Notes under the pieces: model-generated | What the model saw: the letters and a program-made list of their open reading frames with translations, nothing else | Databases searched by the model: none | Told to the model about the DNA's origin: nothing | Program-made: the position numbers and the translations under genes | Part shown: positions 15,319 to 15,836 of the stretch, piece by piece | Layout of the letters: every line of letters begins with the position of its first letter | How positions within the stretch are numbered: position 1 is the stretch's first letter | Source: Sulfidibacterium sp964598065 | Lineage (GTDB): Bacteria; Bacteroidota; Bacteroidia; Bacteroidales; F082 | NCBI GenBank assembly: GCA_964598065.1 | Contig: CAZRAW010000049.1 | Location: 1-15,836 of the forward strand | DNA length: 15,836 bases | Direction of reading: 5' to 3'

Positions 15319-15338
15319 ATTAAAAGGGTCCTTTTAAT
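15319..15338 (+). promoter_or_regulatory. rho: Perfect inverted repeat in the presumed rho leader
   Basis: ATTAAAAGG and CCTTTTAAT form a 9-base perfect inverted repeat separated by two bases; as RNA it gives an 8-bp stem with a GGUC loop. It begins 5 bases after the candidate -7 box at 15307-15314, so it would either be the very 5' end of the mRNA or an operator over the start site. A T-rich stretch follows without a long uninterrupted T-run, so it is not an obvious attenuator terminator. Confidence 0.6.
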
Positions 15339-15421
15339 TTTTCCTAAAGAAAAAGATTTCATAAAATTTTTAACCCAAATTAATCGAATGACCTTCTCAA
15401 TAAAAAATAAATTTTAATTAC

Positions 15422-15836
15422 ATGTACGATATTATAACGCTGAACAGTAAGCTGGTAGGCGAATTACGACAAATTGCCAAAGAGCTTGAAATTCCCAAAT
15501 ATGAGAAATTAATAAAACGTGATCTGATTTATAAGATTTTAGATCAACAGGCGTTGAATCCCGGAAAGGAACAGGTAGAAAAAGAGCAGCATCGGGAAAA
15601 AAGACCTTATAGTCGCAGACAAACAGAGGATAACAAGCCTCAGCAAAAGGAAGAAAAGGCTGTAAAAGCGGCTGAACCTGAAAAAAAGACATCAGATAAC
15701 AATACGGAACAGCCACCTCCGCAACAGAAAAGGCGTCGTGGCCGTCCGCGCAAGATTCAACAACCGATAACCAATACCAGAGGAGAAGCAACGGGGAAGA
15801 AATCGGAGCCTGCTTCACCTTCTAATGAGAATTCCC
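15422..15836 (+). CDS. rho: Transcription termination factor Rho, N-terminal part (cut by window end)
   Basis: Rho is the hexameric RNA helicase that terminates transcription. Only the first 138 codons are present and the frame is open at the window edge. Residues 1-45 form the Rho N-terminal helical domain (MYDIITLNSKLVGELRQIAK, then ELEIPKYEKLIKRDLIYKIL). From about residue 46 the protein becomes a charged, low-complexity, probably disordered segment rich in K, E, Q, R and P, including an AT-hook-like RRRGRPRK at 104-111. Such insertions between the N-terminal domain and the RNA-binding fold are known in Bacteroidota Rho proteins; in Bacteroides the segment has been linked to phase separation. 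The RNA-binding and ATPase domains lie beyond the window. The start is the first ATG of the frame and its N-terminus fits the family. Confidence 0.93.
   Translation, partial: MYDIITLNSKLVGELRQIAKELEIPKYEKLIKRDLIYKILDQQALNPGKEQVEKEQHREKRPYSRRQTEDNKPQQKEEKAVKAAEPEKKTSDNNTEQPPPQQKRRRGRPRKIQQPITNTRGEATGKKSEPASPSNENS

Larger units (their letters stand above)
15001..15421. other. Divergent intergenic region between the DUF218 gene and rho
   Basis: These 421 bases separate two divergent genes and contain no convincing coding region. The left part (15001-15060) holds a candidate promoter for the minus-strand operon. The middle (15130-15240) has a loose, imperfect inverted repeat around GAAATCG (15134-15140) and CGATTTC (15179-15185) and otherwise nothing I can name. 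The right part (15240-15421) is strongly AT-rich and holds a 7-base tandem repeat, two candidate rho promoters and a perfect inverted repeat in the presumed rho leader. Confidence 0.8.

Overview
The window looks like chromosomal DNA from a member of the Bacteroidota, most likely a Bacteroidales/Marinilabiliales-type anaerobe or facultative anaerobe. The evidence is the moderately AT-rich base composition, TAnnTTTG-like -7 promoter boxes, few Shine-Dalgarno sequences, a Rho factor with a long charged low-complexity insertion, and an 11-subunit Complex I cluster with no nuoE, nuoF or nuoG. The lineage is an inference. No rRNA, tRNA, CRISPR array or mobile element is visible.

Layout, in the direction of transcription. 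From about 15.0 kb down to 12.0 kb on the minus strand lies a tight three-gene unit: a membrane-anchored DUF218 (SanA/YdcF-like) protein, a soluble multidomain histidine kinase (receiver-GAF-PAS-HisKA-HATPase), and an NtrC-type sigma-54-dependent response regulator. After a 232-base gap the complete nuoABCDHIJKLMN operon runs on the minus strand from 10.37 kb to 0.45 kb. A small uncharacterised gene (94-429) follows 15 bases behind nuoN as an apparent twelfth cistron. On the plus strand at the right edge begins rho, cut by the window end and divergent from the DUF218 gene across a 421-base intergenic region.

The eleven nuo genes encode the quinone/N2 module (NuoB, C, D, I) and the whole membrane arm (NuoA, H, J, K, L, M, N), which together reduce quinone and pump ions. 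The NADH-oxidising module (NuoEFG) is absent from the operon: nuoD and nuoH, the genes it normally sits between, are only 11 bases apart. The electron donor is therefore open, with a ferredoxin/flavodoxin or separately encoded subunits as options. nuoC and nuoD are separate genes, unlike the fused nuoCD of Bacteroides and E. coli. Cistrons are closely coupled: 4-base ATGA overlaps at I/J and J/K, and short overlaps at A/B and B/C. The exceptions are two AT-rich gaps of 51-59 bases around nuoM.

The points most worth a second look are the loss of the canonical TM7 lysine in NuoM, the conserved-looking but unknown gene behind nuoN, the kinase/sigma-54 regulator pair just upstream of nuo, and the rho leader with a perfect inverted repeat next to a candidate transcription start. 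I see no clearly unprecedented multi-gene system; most of the window is recognisable core metabolism and regulation.
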